Below, piece by piece: positions 12,098 through 22,470 of a stretch of DNA of 64,000 bases; within the stretch, counting starts at the first letter, position 1; every line of letters starts with the position of its first letter. The translations under genes and the position numbers were made by a program. The stretch lies in contig OU744726.1 of the NCBI GenBank assembly GCA_916613615.1, forward strand, positions 22,261,515-22,325,514, written 5' to 3'. Under the pieces are notes generated by a model. The model did not search any database and was not told the DNA's origin. It saw nothing but the letters and a program-made list of their open reading frames with translations. The stretch comes from Steromphala cineraria. Its lineage: Eukaryota; Mollusca; Gastropoda; Trochida; Trochidae.

Positions 12098-12407
12098 CAT
12101 TCTCTCCCCACAGAGGCAGATCAAGTCATGTTGATTTAGCCTCTGTTATATTACGCCGAGTTTGTGGGAAAGAATGGGAGATGCCTGATTGGAGGCAATC
12201 AAAGTTAGTTGTTTTGGCTACTGAAACAAGGCAAAGGCATTGTGATATGAACCACCCTTTCCATACGAGAAGCCTAGTCATTTGATAAAGAAATTCAAAT
12301 TTATTGTGATGAAAGTTTTTTTCCGCCAGGGGAAACTGCCGGAACCCACGGATTTAGAACAGAGGCTAAATCAACATGACTTGATCTGCTTCTGTGGGGA
12401 GAGAATG
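12098..12407. mobile_element. Mutator-type MITE, copy 2 (youngest, perfect 9-bp TSD)
   Basis: The inverted ends are about 49 bp and nearly perfect, from CATTCTCTCCCCACAGAGGC inward to the GCCTCTGTT segment, with the complement closing the element. The flanks TAAAAGAAG at 12089-12097 and TAAAAGAAG at 12408-12416 are an exact 9-bp target duplication. Long inverted repeats with a 9-bp duplication are the signature of Mutator-like elements. The 310-bp interior has no transposase, so it is non-autonomous. Confidence 0.85.
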
Positions 12408-13124
12408 TAAAAGAAGTAACCCTCTCCTTATCATAACGTCACGCTCTTTGACAATCACCTATCAGAATACTTGAGAGTAGAACAAAAATATTGTGATTTT
12501 CAAGTCAGAAATCTTTATAATTGTTAGAGGATCGCACTTATAATATTTGTTACCAGTAAGAGCAGATCTCCAATACCTCGGCGGTTTAGACAGTAACAAT
12601 GTATGTCTTGACCACTGGTGAGTGATAAAACGTAGAACAAATATTATAATTATTTTATTTCTGTGGTTATTGCAAAACGTAGTTATAGATTCAATAGACC
12701 ATATACAAGCATACAAGCGTATAAGCATTTTGCAAAATATTGTAACATAACAGAAAGTATCATTCTTGTCATCCCGCCCGCTTTAGCTTTGTTTGTTAGG
12801 GTTTCAATGTGGAATGTGTGTTACCCTGAGTTAAACAATTATATGTAAGGTAGACCTGTTGGTCTTAGATATTAAAAATACAACATTTAAAAAAGTTATC
12901 AAACTGGTAGTTTCCGTAGTGGGGTAGTTACAAGTTTAATGTCAGTTGTATTGGCAACCAAAAGCGCAAAACATATTGCGCCAAAGAAAAGATTTAATTT
13001 TTGTTCACAATCAAAATTTTAAATGAGATTAGTGAAGTGACATGACATAGTGATGTTCTTAATTTTCTCACGAATGAGTTTTGATCTCCATGGCCATTTT
13101 CGTTAACACATGTTCAGGAGTATT

Positions 13125-13484
13125 AGTATCAGTAGCACGTTTCTTGATAGAATATAAGGTGATGTCAGGAAAATGAAATGAATGGTTCCAATTGAAAGAC
13201 AATGTATTTAAACTGAATGAAGCAATAAGAAATCAAATATATAATGTAACGTTCAGCCATGCGATCCGTTTTTTACACCAAATGAATTAAAGGTATTTAC
13301 ACAAATATGGCCGCCAATGGACTTTATGCAAATCTTTAAAATTTGTTTTCTGGCTATAAATGATTGGTTAGTGTAACGAGATTTTTGAAACAATCAAACA
13401 TTATGTATTTAGCATTAATGTACAATTATAAGAGAAAAATTGAAGATATAAAATTTTCAAAAAACGTACTACTGCTCCTTTAAC
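13125..13484. mobile_element. MITE family B, copy 1
   Basis: The ends read CAGTAGCACGTTT and AAACGTACTACTGCTCC, imperfect inverted repeats. The interior contains GGTGATGTCAGGAAAATGAA, TTGAAAGACAATGTAT and ATGGCCGCCAATGGA. It matches the copy at 40543-40902 along its whole length and a partial reversed copy at 18362-18459. There is no coding capacity. Confidence 0.7.
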
Positions 13485-14050
13485 TGATCTACATTGTTGA
13501 TCATAATGACAGACCGATAATCAGAGGGGTAAAGAGATGCAGGATACCACGCCATAACATAGACACTTGGGCATCTCAATGATCCCATTCATTCAAATGA
13601 TTTAGAAAGACCAAACGTCTGTAGAATCACTCACATGGCTGAAGCATCAGCCAAAATATCCTCGTGTATACCTGCAACAGTTTGTTTTGCAACGACAGCA
13701 CACCATTGCATTCCGAATAGGTGAATGTCCGAGTAAGTCTCCATACCTTAAAAATAATGGGGCCCTCGGCTCCAGAGTTACAAAAGATATTATCCGACTT
13801 AAATTACACTTAACTTAATGCCTGTTCAAAAACGCAACTAAAAATATTTGTTAAATGAAATTTCAAGTGAAAATCTTGATGTGAAATACAGCGTGAGAAC
13901 AATAGGCTGACGTCAAAAGTGTAATTTAATTATATAGGTAAAACGGTCATTGAAGGGATATAGACATGGGTATAGATTATGCATTTATCCAGTTTCAATA
14001 AAATATTATTAAAAAAAAGTTCTCTTTACATTACAGCAGCTCGTTTTTGT

Positions 14051-14239
14051 TTACTTGATCCTGAAGAGTTTAATGGTGCCGTCCTTTTCGGACACAACTA
14101 GCCAGTGTCCAGTATTGGTGGTCTGGTAGTGAATCCCGACAGCCTGCTGTACCCGGTCAGTCAGCAACCAGCCCATCATCCTACATCCCCTCGCCCAGCC
14201 TATCCCTGAGCTCAGTTCGGCTTTAAAGAAGGTGTTCAT
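14051..14239 (-). pseudogene. truncated 3' fragment of a copy-1-like B-box/propeller gene
   Basis: About 60 codons of propeller C-terminus (ELSSGIGWARGC to EKDGTIKLFRIK) followed by the stop. It is nearly identical to the end of copy 1 (3069-4109), and downstream DNA including CAGCAGCTCG is also shared with copy 1. Homology stops abruptly near 14237, where the 3' flank of the gene ending at 14254 begins. In transcription order the fragment therefore lies 14 bp after the stop of copy 3 and probably within its 3' UTR. It has no start or zinc finger and is read as the scar of an unequal exchange. Confidence 0.8.
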
Positions 14240-14253
14240 TAGGTTCTACTCGT

Positions 14254-15600
14254 TTACTTGATCCTGAAGACTTTGATGGTGCCGTCCTTCTCGGACACAA
14301 CTAGCCAGTGTCCAGTATCGGTCTGCTGGAAGTGGACCCCAATGACCTTCTGTACCCGGTCAGTCAGCACCCATCTTAGCGGTTCTCCGTCTTTCGCCCA
14401 GCCCATACCCTGACTCTGCAGTGCAGCAAAGAAGATGTTCCCCCGGCCATCAACAGTTACTCCCCGGAGCTGTCTTGTCTTCTCCCCCACATCGATCCTC
14501 TTCACAGTACCATCAACAGCGATGCGGGACAGACAGTTTTTGTCAGTGTCTGCAACCAGCACAGACTCAGGGCTCTCCACGCCCATGTTGTACGGTCTAG
14601 AAAACTTCCCCACTTCGCTGACCACTTGGCATTGATAGGAGAGGATGTGAACCGTGTTAGTTGTTCCGACAATCAGCTTCTCGCTTCGCGCCATGTGAGC
14701 TATTCCAAAATATCTCCTTTTGGTGTCGTGTAGGGTTTTGGTAAACTGGACTCCATCACTTATCCGATCAATGGTGATGGAGGCAATCTTCTTAAGCGAG
14801 GGGAGGGTGACGTACACTGTCTTAGCGTCCTTCAAGGTCAGTCCGTGGACTCTTCCATCATCTTGACCAGACTTCTCAAATAAGCAGTCCCCGAGGAACC
14901 TGCCTTCCATGTCGAAGCTCTTGAGGGTGCAGTTGGCCCAGTCGGTTGCCAGGATAACTCCACACTCCAGGAGGAGTACTGCCCGGATGTCTGGCACAGT
15001 CTCGTCCACTTCTCTAGCGGGGCTGAACTTAAACTGCCAGACAAACTTTGGGTAGCCCTCTTCCTTCAAATCTCCCGACTCCACATCCACGCTGTCTGTG
15101 CCTTCCTTATTCCGACAGACATCTTCATTCCCAAAGCCCTCCTGTTTCAGGCGTATATTCTCGCTTATCAAGCTCTCTGTATTCAGGCATACGTCCACGC
15201 TGTCCAAGACATTCTTAGTCCCGCAAACATCGTCGCTATCTGAGACCTTTGTTTTACGGTATAACTCTTCTTTCTCCAAGCTATTCACATGTTCATTCTC
15301 AAAGCCATCCAAGCAAGCGTCAATGCTGTCCAGACCCTCCTGATTTGGGCATTCATCCACGCTTTTCGGTTCGTCCGTCTTCCCCTTGACATCCAGACTT
15401 TCAGAGACCTCAGTTCCAGCCTGGATGGTCGTATGAGTCTTACAGGACGGAATCCATGAGTGAGTGAAAGTGCAATCTTGGCATAAACTGAGTTCACACT
15501 CTAAGCAGCGAAATGCCGTTTTGATCTGTCTACCCCGCTTCCGGCAGATGTCACATGAGTTGCATGCCGGGACGTCAGTGGTAGAAGCTTTCGCTGCCAT
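14254..15600 (-). CDS. B-box zinc finger / 12-residue-repeat spacer / beta-propeller protein, copy 3, 448 aa
   Basis: Same domain order as copy 2: B-box-like finger (CDIC, CLEC, CQDC, H..H) at about residues 16-57, an acidic spacer at about 63-200, then the propeller-like region. The spacer again shows 12-residue units (NVLDSVDVCLNT, EGFGNEDVCRNK), but their order and number differ from copy 2. I chose the ATG at 15600 instead of an in-frame one at 15615 because AACTTGCAG, a splice acceptor, lies directly before it and the following MAAKASTTD aligns with MAARASTTD of copy 2. Near the end this copy has a segment of its own (LQSQGMGWAKDGEPLRWVL) where copies 1 and 2 share ELSSGIG.ARGCRMMGWLL, so it escaped the homogenisation seen there. 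A LINE lies within 130 bp of its 5' end. Confidence 0.85.
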   Translation of the reverse strand: MAAKASTTDVPACNSCDICRKRGRQIKTAFRCLECELSLCQDCTFTHSWIPSCKTHTTIQAGTEVSESLDVKGKTDEPKSVDECPNQEGLDSIDACLDGFENEHVNSLEKEELYRKTKVSDSDDVCGTKNVLDSVDVCLNTESLISENIRLKQEGFGNEDVCRNKEGTDSVDVESGDLKEEGYPKFVWQFKFSPAREVDETVPDIRAVLLLECGVILATDWANCTLKSFDMEGRFLGDCLFEKSGQDDGRVHGLTLKDAKTVYVTLPSLKKIASITIDRISDGVQFTKTLHDTKRRYFGIAHMARSEKLIVGTTNTVHILSYQCQVVSEVGKFSRPYNMGVESPESVLVADTDKNCLSRIAVDGTVKRIDVGEKTRQLRGVTVDGRGNIFFAALQSQGMGWAKDGEPLRWVLTDRVQKVIGVHFQQTDTGHWLVVSEKDGTIKVFRIK

Positions 15601-15708
15601 CTGCAAGTTAAACACAAATTTATTAATATATAGATATAATTACTGTCTGTGCGTTGTTGTTTGTGGTAGTGTAGTCGAACGTTTGTTGATCTGTGTTTTT
15701 TTCTCATG

Positions 15709-18007
15709 ATAAAAAAATACATCCCTGCTAGAAATATGAAGAATAATAAGAGCCCAGGAATTGATGGTTTCCCAATTGACTTTTTTAAATTTTTCTGGAA
15801 TGATTTGAAGGAGTGGATCTATAAAGTGGTGAAAGAAGTTACTATAAAGAATGATCTTTCTCTAACTATGAAGAGAGGAGTTATAACTTGCATACCAAAG
15901 GCAAACAAAGATAGAACTAGATTAAAAAACTGGAGACCAATTACTCTTTTGAACGCAGTTTACAAAATAATAAGTACTTGTATAGCAAATCGTTTAAAAA
16001 AAACTTTGGACACACTTATTCATGGGAATCAAACCGGTTTCACAAGACTATTATATGATATCATGTTTGAAACAAAGGCTAGGAAAACCCCTGGATTACT
16101 TATTTTAATTGACTTTGAAAAAGCCTTTGATACAGTCTCCAAAGATTTTATTAACATAGTTCTGAATAAATTTGGTTTTGGTCCACAAATAATACAATGG
16201 ATAAATTCTCTTACATATCAAACAACCTCTTGTGTGATACAAAATGGGTATTTGTCTGAATTTTTTAATAATGAAAGGGGCTGTAGACAAGGTGACCCTT
16301 TGTCACCCTACCTTTTCCTCTTTGTAGCTGAAATCTTAGGTTGTATGATAAGAAAGAATGATAAGATTAAAGGTATAGTTATTGACGACGAAGAATATAA
16401 ATTAGGTCAATATGCAGATGATACAGAATTATTCCTAGATGGTACTGAAGACAGCTTATATGAAGCTATTGAAACTCTCAATTTATTTTATAAGATGTCA
16501 GGTCTAAAAATGAATATGGATAAGACTAAAGCAATTTGGATTGGCTCAATGGCAGGCAATGTAAACACCTTATGTTCTGATTTGCAAATTGAATGGTATA
16601 ATGGAGCATTTGAGGTTCTAGGAATTAAATTTACTCCAACTCTTGAGGATTTATGGGTAATCAACACAAGAAAGAGACTAGAAGAAATAAATAGATTATT
16701 AGCAGTATGGAGAAAAAGAAATCTAACTTTGATTGGAAAGATCACTGTCATCAAGACCCTAGCTCTTTCTAAACTTGTACATATTTTCAGTTCATTACCT
16801 AATCCCCCAGATGACTTTATCAAAACTCTTGAACAATCCTTTTTTAAGTTTATTTGGAATGATAAAAAGGACAAGATAAAAAGAAGTACTCTTAAAAGAT
16901 TAAAGACAAAAGGGGGTTTGGATATGGTGGATATAAAAACATTCATTGAAGCTCTAAAATTATCTTGTCTAAGACTCTATGTTAAAATATCATCAAATAG
17001 TAACCCCGGTAATATACCATATCATGATATTTGATAAAATATTTAGTTTTGAAAACCCATTTTGGAAAGATGTTATGAAAGCATGGAATAGCTATTGCAG
17101 AAAATTCAGTGCTGATCGGGATAATATTGATGATATTCTTGCAGAGCCGTTAAGGCTTAATCATAATTATAAAAACTCTTCCCATATTATTAGAAATTGG
17201 GCAAAAAATGATATTTTGACAATAAAAGACTTATGTGATGAAAGTGGAATCATGACATTTGAGAAATTCCAATCAAAATATAAGATTAGTGGGACAATAT
17301 TGGACTATCATTATTTACTTCATATTATCCCCAATTGTTGGAAGGATGTTATAAATTGTATAAGAAACATTCCGATTTATAATTTATACACTAGTATTTA
17401 CCAAAGAAATATTATGAAATGTACAAAAGGTTCAAAAATCTTTTATAATAGGTTGATTAACAATGCTGAAAACATTGAAATTTGCAAAAAGTGGGAATCT
17501 ATTTTTGATGATTATCAATTAGACTGGGAAAATATTTTCAGTTCTTATAGATATAGATTGAAAGATGTGAAACTGATATATTTTCAATATAGATTCCTGC
17601 AAAGAGTTGTTTACACTAAAAGAGAATTGTTAAGAATGAAGCTGGCTGATAAGGATATTTGTAGTTTTTGTAATGTTGAATCTGAAAGCCTCTGTCATGT
17701 TTATTGGGAATGTTGTGTAACAAAACAATTTTGGAATGATCTGGAGCTATGGTCAAATGATAATTTACATCATAAAATAACATTTTCAAAGTATTCAATC
17801 TGGTTTGTTACTTTTGAAAATAATATTTTGATCAATCAAATTGTTTTAACGGCAAAGAAATATATACATTTATGTAATATTAAGAATTTGCTATTAAATT
17901 TTAGCAACTATTTGAATATCTTATATCATGACGATGCATCATATTTGTCTGTACGATCTTACCATTGGGAACAAATAAAAAATTAATAAAATAAAAAAAT
18001 ACATCCC
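15709..18007 (+). mobile_element. 5'-truncated L1-like LINE with 17-bp target duplication
   Basis: The sequence ATAAAAAAATACATCCC occurs at 15709-15725 and again at 17991-18007, a perfect 17-bp target-site duplication. The element between them (15726-17990) starts inside the reverse-transcriptase domain and ends in an A/T-rich tail, so the endonuclease region and 5' end are missing. It is inserted head to head with copy 3 of the B-box genes, about 125 bp beyond its ATG, in the promoter or the putative 5' UTR intron. The exact duplication and single frame break indicate a fairly recent insertion. Confidence 0.88.
15726..17986 (+). pseudogene. LINE reverse transcriptase with one frameshift
   Basis: The first part (to about 17034) carries the reverse-transcriptase signatures in order: NNKSPGIDGFP, FEKAFDTVSKDF (motif A), GCRQGDPLSPYLFLF (motif B), and QYADDTELFLDG (catalytic YADD, motif C). 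A shift of one base near 17030 moves the frame. The rest (to 17986) has the C-terminal domain with a CxxC...H...C zinc-binding motif (CSFCNVESESLCHVYWEC). The SPGIDGFP and GDPLSPYLF wording is typical of the L1 clade. The first codons in the open frame come from flanking target DNA. The protein is not functional. Confidence 0.85.
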
Positions 18008-18227
18008 ATTGAAATACATTCCATTTTCCTAATTTAATTCTTCACCCATACGACAAAGGTATGGGTCTGTTTGTAGCTGTCTTAGTGTGGCCTTATGTGT
18101 GTTGTGATGTGTGACAACTGGAAAGTGTAAGCAATGGATAACACAGTCGAATCTGTCTAAACCCACACTCGTTAGGATAGGTCAAGGTTTATTATAAAGG
18201 TATATAGAAACACTGTCGGGACAACAA

Positions 18228-18320
18228 AAAAATGTCGGATTAGACCGGTTGTCGGATTAGTCAGATTGTCAGATTAGACAGGTTGTCGGATTAAGCCGAT
18301 TGTCGGATAAGACAGATGGC
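18228..18320. repeat. short tandem repeat, about 20-bp period
   Basis: Units of the form GTTGTCGGATTAGACAG recur about five times with substitutions (TTGTCGGATTAGTCAG, TTGTCAGATTAGACAG, TTGTCGGATTAAGCCG). It lies just past the LINE target duplication. It is non-coding. Confidence 0.6.
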
Positions 18321-18361
18321 AATGTAGACTATTACATCATAAATTTTATTCATTACCGATT

Positions 18362-18459
18362 CATTTAGTTTAAATACATTGTCTTTCAATTGGAACCATT
18401 TATATCATTTTCCTGACTTCACCTTATATTCCCTCTTAAACGTGCTACTGCCCCTTTGA
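18362..18459. mobile_element. MITE family B, partial reversed copy
   Basis: ATACATTGTCTTTCAATTGG, TTTCCTGACTTCACCTTATA and AAACGTGCTACTGCCCCTTT are the complement of the left end of the elements at 13125 and 40543. Only about the terminal 100 bp is recognisable. Confidence 0.6.
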
Positions 18460-18471
18460 AGCACTACACAA

Positions 18472-18979
18472 ACTTATTACCCTTAAGATAAATTTCTCGA
18501 ATTCTGATTGGTCAATAGCCAAAGCATACATACCCGTGTAGTCGGATTTGGCAGGGTGTACGAAGTGTACACCCCGTCAAATTTGTCACGCGACATGCCA
18601 AACGGGTCATACGGATGACCTTGACCTCAGATGGAATGCGGAAGTAAAACGGCCGCTCGACTGAGAATTTCAGAATCAAAATTTACAATGACCAACATCA
18701 ATTGAGAGATTCTAATGTTCTGTCATTGTTAATTTCCATTGTGTTATTACATTCATTCAATATGAACACATGTTTCTCTTTAATTATTTCATTTAACAAC
18801 ACTTTTAATTCGGATATTTTTAGTCACAGAGTTATCTCCCTTTATATAACTGCCGCTAGCTCCGTACCGCGACTCTGGATGTTCACACTGTGCTGAGCTT
18901 GGACCGCAGTCTAGTTATGACTTATTTTGGTCGAAAATGAGTAAACTGTGTTGAAATAAAAGATCTTAAGGGTAATAAA
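18472..18979. mobile_element. possible inverted-repeat element
   Basis: TTATTACCCTTAAGAT at the left is the exact complement of ATCTTAAGGGTAATAA at the right. Near its left part is a small palindrome GGGTGTACGAAGTGTACACCC, whose GGGTGTACG half recurs in the long hairpin immediately to the right (18983-19119). The two may belong to one larger nested element. No coding capacity was recognised. Confidence 0.4.
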
Positions 18980-18982
18980 TTC

Positions 18983-19119
18983 CTTACACGGCGTTTTGAC
19001 AGGGTGTACGGGACTGTAAGACCCTTGTACATTCTGCATTTCCTTCGGCTCCGCCTCAGGAAAATACAGAATGTACAAGGGTCTTACAGTCCCGTACACC
19101 CTGTCAAAACGCCGTGTAA
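18983..19119. repeat. perfect palindrome, 53-bp arms with 31-bp loop
   Basis: The left arm begins TTACACGGCGTTTTGACAGG and ends CTTGTACATTCTG. The right arm is its exact complement, ending CAAAACGCCGTGTAA. The loop holds the GC-rich CCTTCGGCTCCGCCTCAGG. Perfect arms of this length in an otherwise decayed region imply a young foldback element or active correction between the arms. Confidence 0.85.
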
Positions 19120-19650
19120 CTAATAATATTAGATTAAATTGGAAATGATATATGCCTGTAGCTTATATACACTGTACGAGAGTGCGAAGAACGGATAGTG
19201 CCCTTAAATGCTCGAATTAAATAACAGGTTACTTGAACTCTCTCTATGGGGAGAATGTTGTAAACGTTAGCCTGTTTGCATTTACGAGTAGGTATATGTA
19301 AAGATTTGTTAAAGTATATATACATGGTACATGTGTAAACATGATTTGAAATAGCCTTGCGTGTATCCTTGCAACTGAAGATCAAAAGAGAGTTGTCACA
19401 ATTTCAAGAATATATCTGCATATGTTGAAAGTGTAGTTGAGAATGAAACACGTTTTAGAAGCTTCATACAGGTTTCAATTAGTGACAAGCCTTGCGATGT
19501 TCACAATCACTGTGAAGGTTCACAATTGGATACCATATAGGGGTTATCACCTTCGTAATTTGTAATTGGCATATAGAAAACTTTAGTTTCCAGGATGTCC
19601 AATAAGGGCTCAAATAGCATTAATTTAACCCTTGCAAGGTCTTCTGGCGC

Positions 19651-20520
19651 ATGAGTGCATACAAAGATTCCTTGCCGACCACTGGAATATGCATGACTTA
19701 CAACTTCGGGAAATATTTAGATAACGTTGTTTTAAAAGATTTTTTCTTTATCATTGGATTGCCAAATATCACGCTCACCAGTATTGCCATACAACAGATG
19801 GGTTATCGAAATCCGCAAAATACGCGAATTTTCGAACGAGGACATGTAGTCGACTTCGGTGACCAGTTTAGTAAGTTTTCAGAAATCACACATATTTCAT
19901 GTCAGTTTAATTTGGTTGAGCTTCTTTGTGAGCTTCAAATGCTTTTTGACGATTATTTCTTTTTTTAAGTTTACTGGATATTTGTTTTATAGATATTCAT
20001 TCACAATGTTTTTTCCCAACTTTTGGTTCAGACAGATTTTGTAAAATTCCCCGAAATATATGAATTTACAGGATAAAAAAACGTGTCATTTTCACGCCTC
20101 GAATGTTTTTCAAAGTCGAAATGTATGTTTCTGATGCAAGCTATAGTATGTAAATGATCTGTAATCTCAGTACCGCCCTTTAAAATACATTGTTTAATGT
20201 GCAATCATTTTATATCTTATGTCCTCTACTATTCCTATCTAATATGACTTAAAAATTCATAAAATAAATGAAAAAGAACATGATTTCCTTTAAGTTTATA
20301 GACATAAACGCGTGTTACAAACTATTCCTACGAGTTGTCAACGTCTGATGTCATTTGCAGAGTTGCTGTGGCAACGCACGTGCAACTGCAAATTCAGGTG
20401 AAAACTACAGAAAAGAGCGTTTGCTGGTTTATTGTCACACGTATTGCTAAGAGTGACGTAAGCTATATCAAGTTTCGAAATGTATTGAAAATATGCAAAT
20501 TTTGGGCGGTTTTACCGTAA
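19651..20520. other. gene-free stretch with a candidate RFX X-box
   Basis: Several short open frames exist but none has protein-like composition or flanking splice sites that chain. At 20362-20375 GTTGCTGTGGCAAC closely fits the RFX X-box palindrome and is followed within a few bases by an E-box CACGTG. With no gene recognised nearby this is only a sequence match. Confidence 0.2.
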
Positions 20521-20575
20521 CTATTTAAAGTATATTATTGCAATTACTTCATAAGACCTAGTTGGGAAATACTTA

Positions 20576-20654
20576 GTTTATTTGAACATCTGTAACATTA
20601 GTCGAGTAATTTTATATTACTCGACTAATGTAAGTTACAGATGTTCAAATAAAC
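20576..20654. repeat. near-perfect palindrome, 79 bp
   Basis: GTTTATTTGAACATCTGTAA at the left is mirrored by TTACAGATGTTCAAATAAAC at the right, and the inner ATTAGTCGAGTAAT mirrors ATTACTCGACTAAT. A smaller inverted repeat, TTCCGTGAATA...TATTCACGGAA, follows at about 20683-20720. Both are foldbacks without coding capacity. Confidence 0.75.
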
Positions 20655-22219
20655 GCCAAAACCCATTTTATTTCTATTTCCGTGAATACTTTAGCTATAC
20701 TATTCACGGAATTGTTTTTACTATGAATTTCGATTTTATTTTTGAAACACTAAATGTTAAAATGAGCACTTTGTACTATAATTTTGGAACTTTCGTTGTG
20801 ATAGCGAATGGTTAGTTGCGGGAGGGAAAATAGTATAATTTTGCAGCGTGAACTATTATAAATGTTCGTTTCTGATGCATGCATTATAATTAGTCCTGTA
20901 AATGAGCTCTTATCACAATGGGTCACGGAAGTGATATCTTTACGGCCCTCGTGTTAATAGTTTGCTTATCTCATGTCCTTTAAAAGTCATATTCTATTGT
21001 ATTAAGAATTGACAGAAATTACACAAAGTTTATATTTTATCAAGGAATAGTTAAACTGTTTTAATGTCAGTTAGTAATCTTTTGATGAATATTTGTAATT
21101 CCAAAAAACGATATCCACAATGTATAATTTTGAAGAAAAGAAAAGAGAAAGTTGTAAGGCATTGAATTCCATGAACAATAGATGTAAACCACACTTTCAA
21201 AGTTACAGAAAAGGCGAATATCAATGAACGGCCGTTAAAATCCTAAAGTCGCGTACCGGATTTTAGTTGTATTGTTTGTCAATATCCATGTTGCCAATAA
21301 CTTATAGGCTATATTTCTATGTTCTCATTGAACGTGTGGTGAATAGCCAACAATCAACGAACTTTTATGTTTAGCTTACTTTTGACTAGTTGATAAATTA
21401 TCATGAAACATGCAAATAATACATTCCGTTTAAAGAAATGTGTATACATATGCTATTTCATTCAGTCAACGTATTCATTTTGTTCTCTTATACAACGAAA
21501 TTAGCTCAAAGAATAAAAAACATCACTTCCTACAACAGAAAAATAAGCGGGAAAATTGCATTTCATCTGATTTACACTGTATCCCTCTATCTAGCATCTA
21601 TATGAGACCTAAACATTCATTTTTCCATCCATGTTTTTTATCTACCGGCAGGGCTACAGATAAGGGACGTAAACACGTAATGTACGCCTAAAAATCGACC
21701 AAGTACGACTGAAAATAAAATTCCATGCGTATCATGTACGCACATAAATGCCTGTGTACGTCTACTACTTTTTTTTCGGTGCGTATCATGTTCATGGACT
21801 TTCATTATAGAGTGATATATAATTTGATACATTGAAGAATTACAAGTGAAAACGCATCGTGTTTTAAATAGATTTTCTCGATTGGCCTACGTTTCTTATG
21901 GTTTAAATGTAAATCTTTACATCTCTTTCTTTAACTCGATATAAATGGTACAATGTGAAGTTGTTGAGTGTCATGACATATGTCAGGTGCATTGTTTTGG
22001 TCTAAGAGTAATGCCCGTATAGCATTTACTTACTAATAATATTATGTAATCTGATTAAAACAAACAACAAACAATGTAAGTTAGCATTTGCAATTTCTTT
22101 TATCATTTTTTTAAATAATATACGTCTGGAAAAAGTGTCATTTGATGTTTATGAAGACCTGAACAACAGTCAAAAGTATCGATGTCAATTTTCAATGCAA
22201 CTCGCATGAAGGATTTTCT

Positions 22220-22350
22220 TGGTTGGGGTCACTCGCGGCTAATTGGGGGATCGCCTTATGTACGAGGTATATGATTTTGACAGCAATTTGGGGGGCTGGG
22301 AAAGGGGGTCGCCTTATGTACGAGGTCGCCCTGTACATTGTAATATACGG
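22220..22350. repeat. short direct repeats with a GGGGATCGCC core
   Basis: GGGGGATCGCCTTATGTACG and GGGGGTCGCCTTATGTACG recur about 70 bp apart, followed by GAGGTCGCCCTGTACATTG. The style resembles the CGCC-rich tandem motifs of the inverted-repeat elements elsewhere in the window. It may be a decayed member. Confidence 0.4.
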
Positions 22351-22470
22351 TACATTGTACCATATTGTGGCAAAATTATTTTAGTGTCACATGCTGACCA
22401 AGTATATGAATTGTTGCAAAATCCGTAAATAGAAAGTTTTTCTAATAATTACTTTATTTCACCCTGTTTA

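Noticed and set aside
15706..15725. start codon of the LINE protein at 15706
   Set aside because: These bases belong to the target-site duplication and flank, so the open frame begins in host DNA; the element itself starts at about 15726 without its own start.
18983..19119. bacterial-style terminator or CRISPR-like repeat
   Set aside because: The genes have introns and retrotransposons, so the DNA is animal; the palindrome is a single foldback without spacers.
19651..19968. 105-codon plus-strand open frame
   Set aside because: No recognisable domain, no splice sites that chain to another exon, and composition like the surrounding AT-rich DNA.
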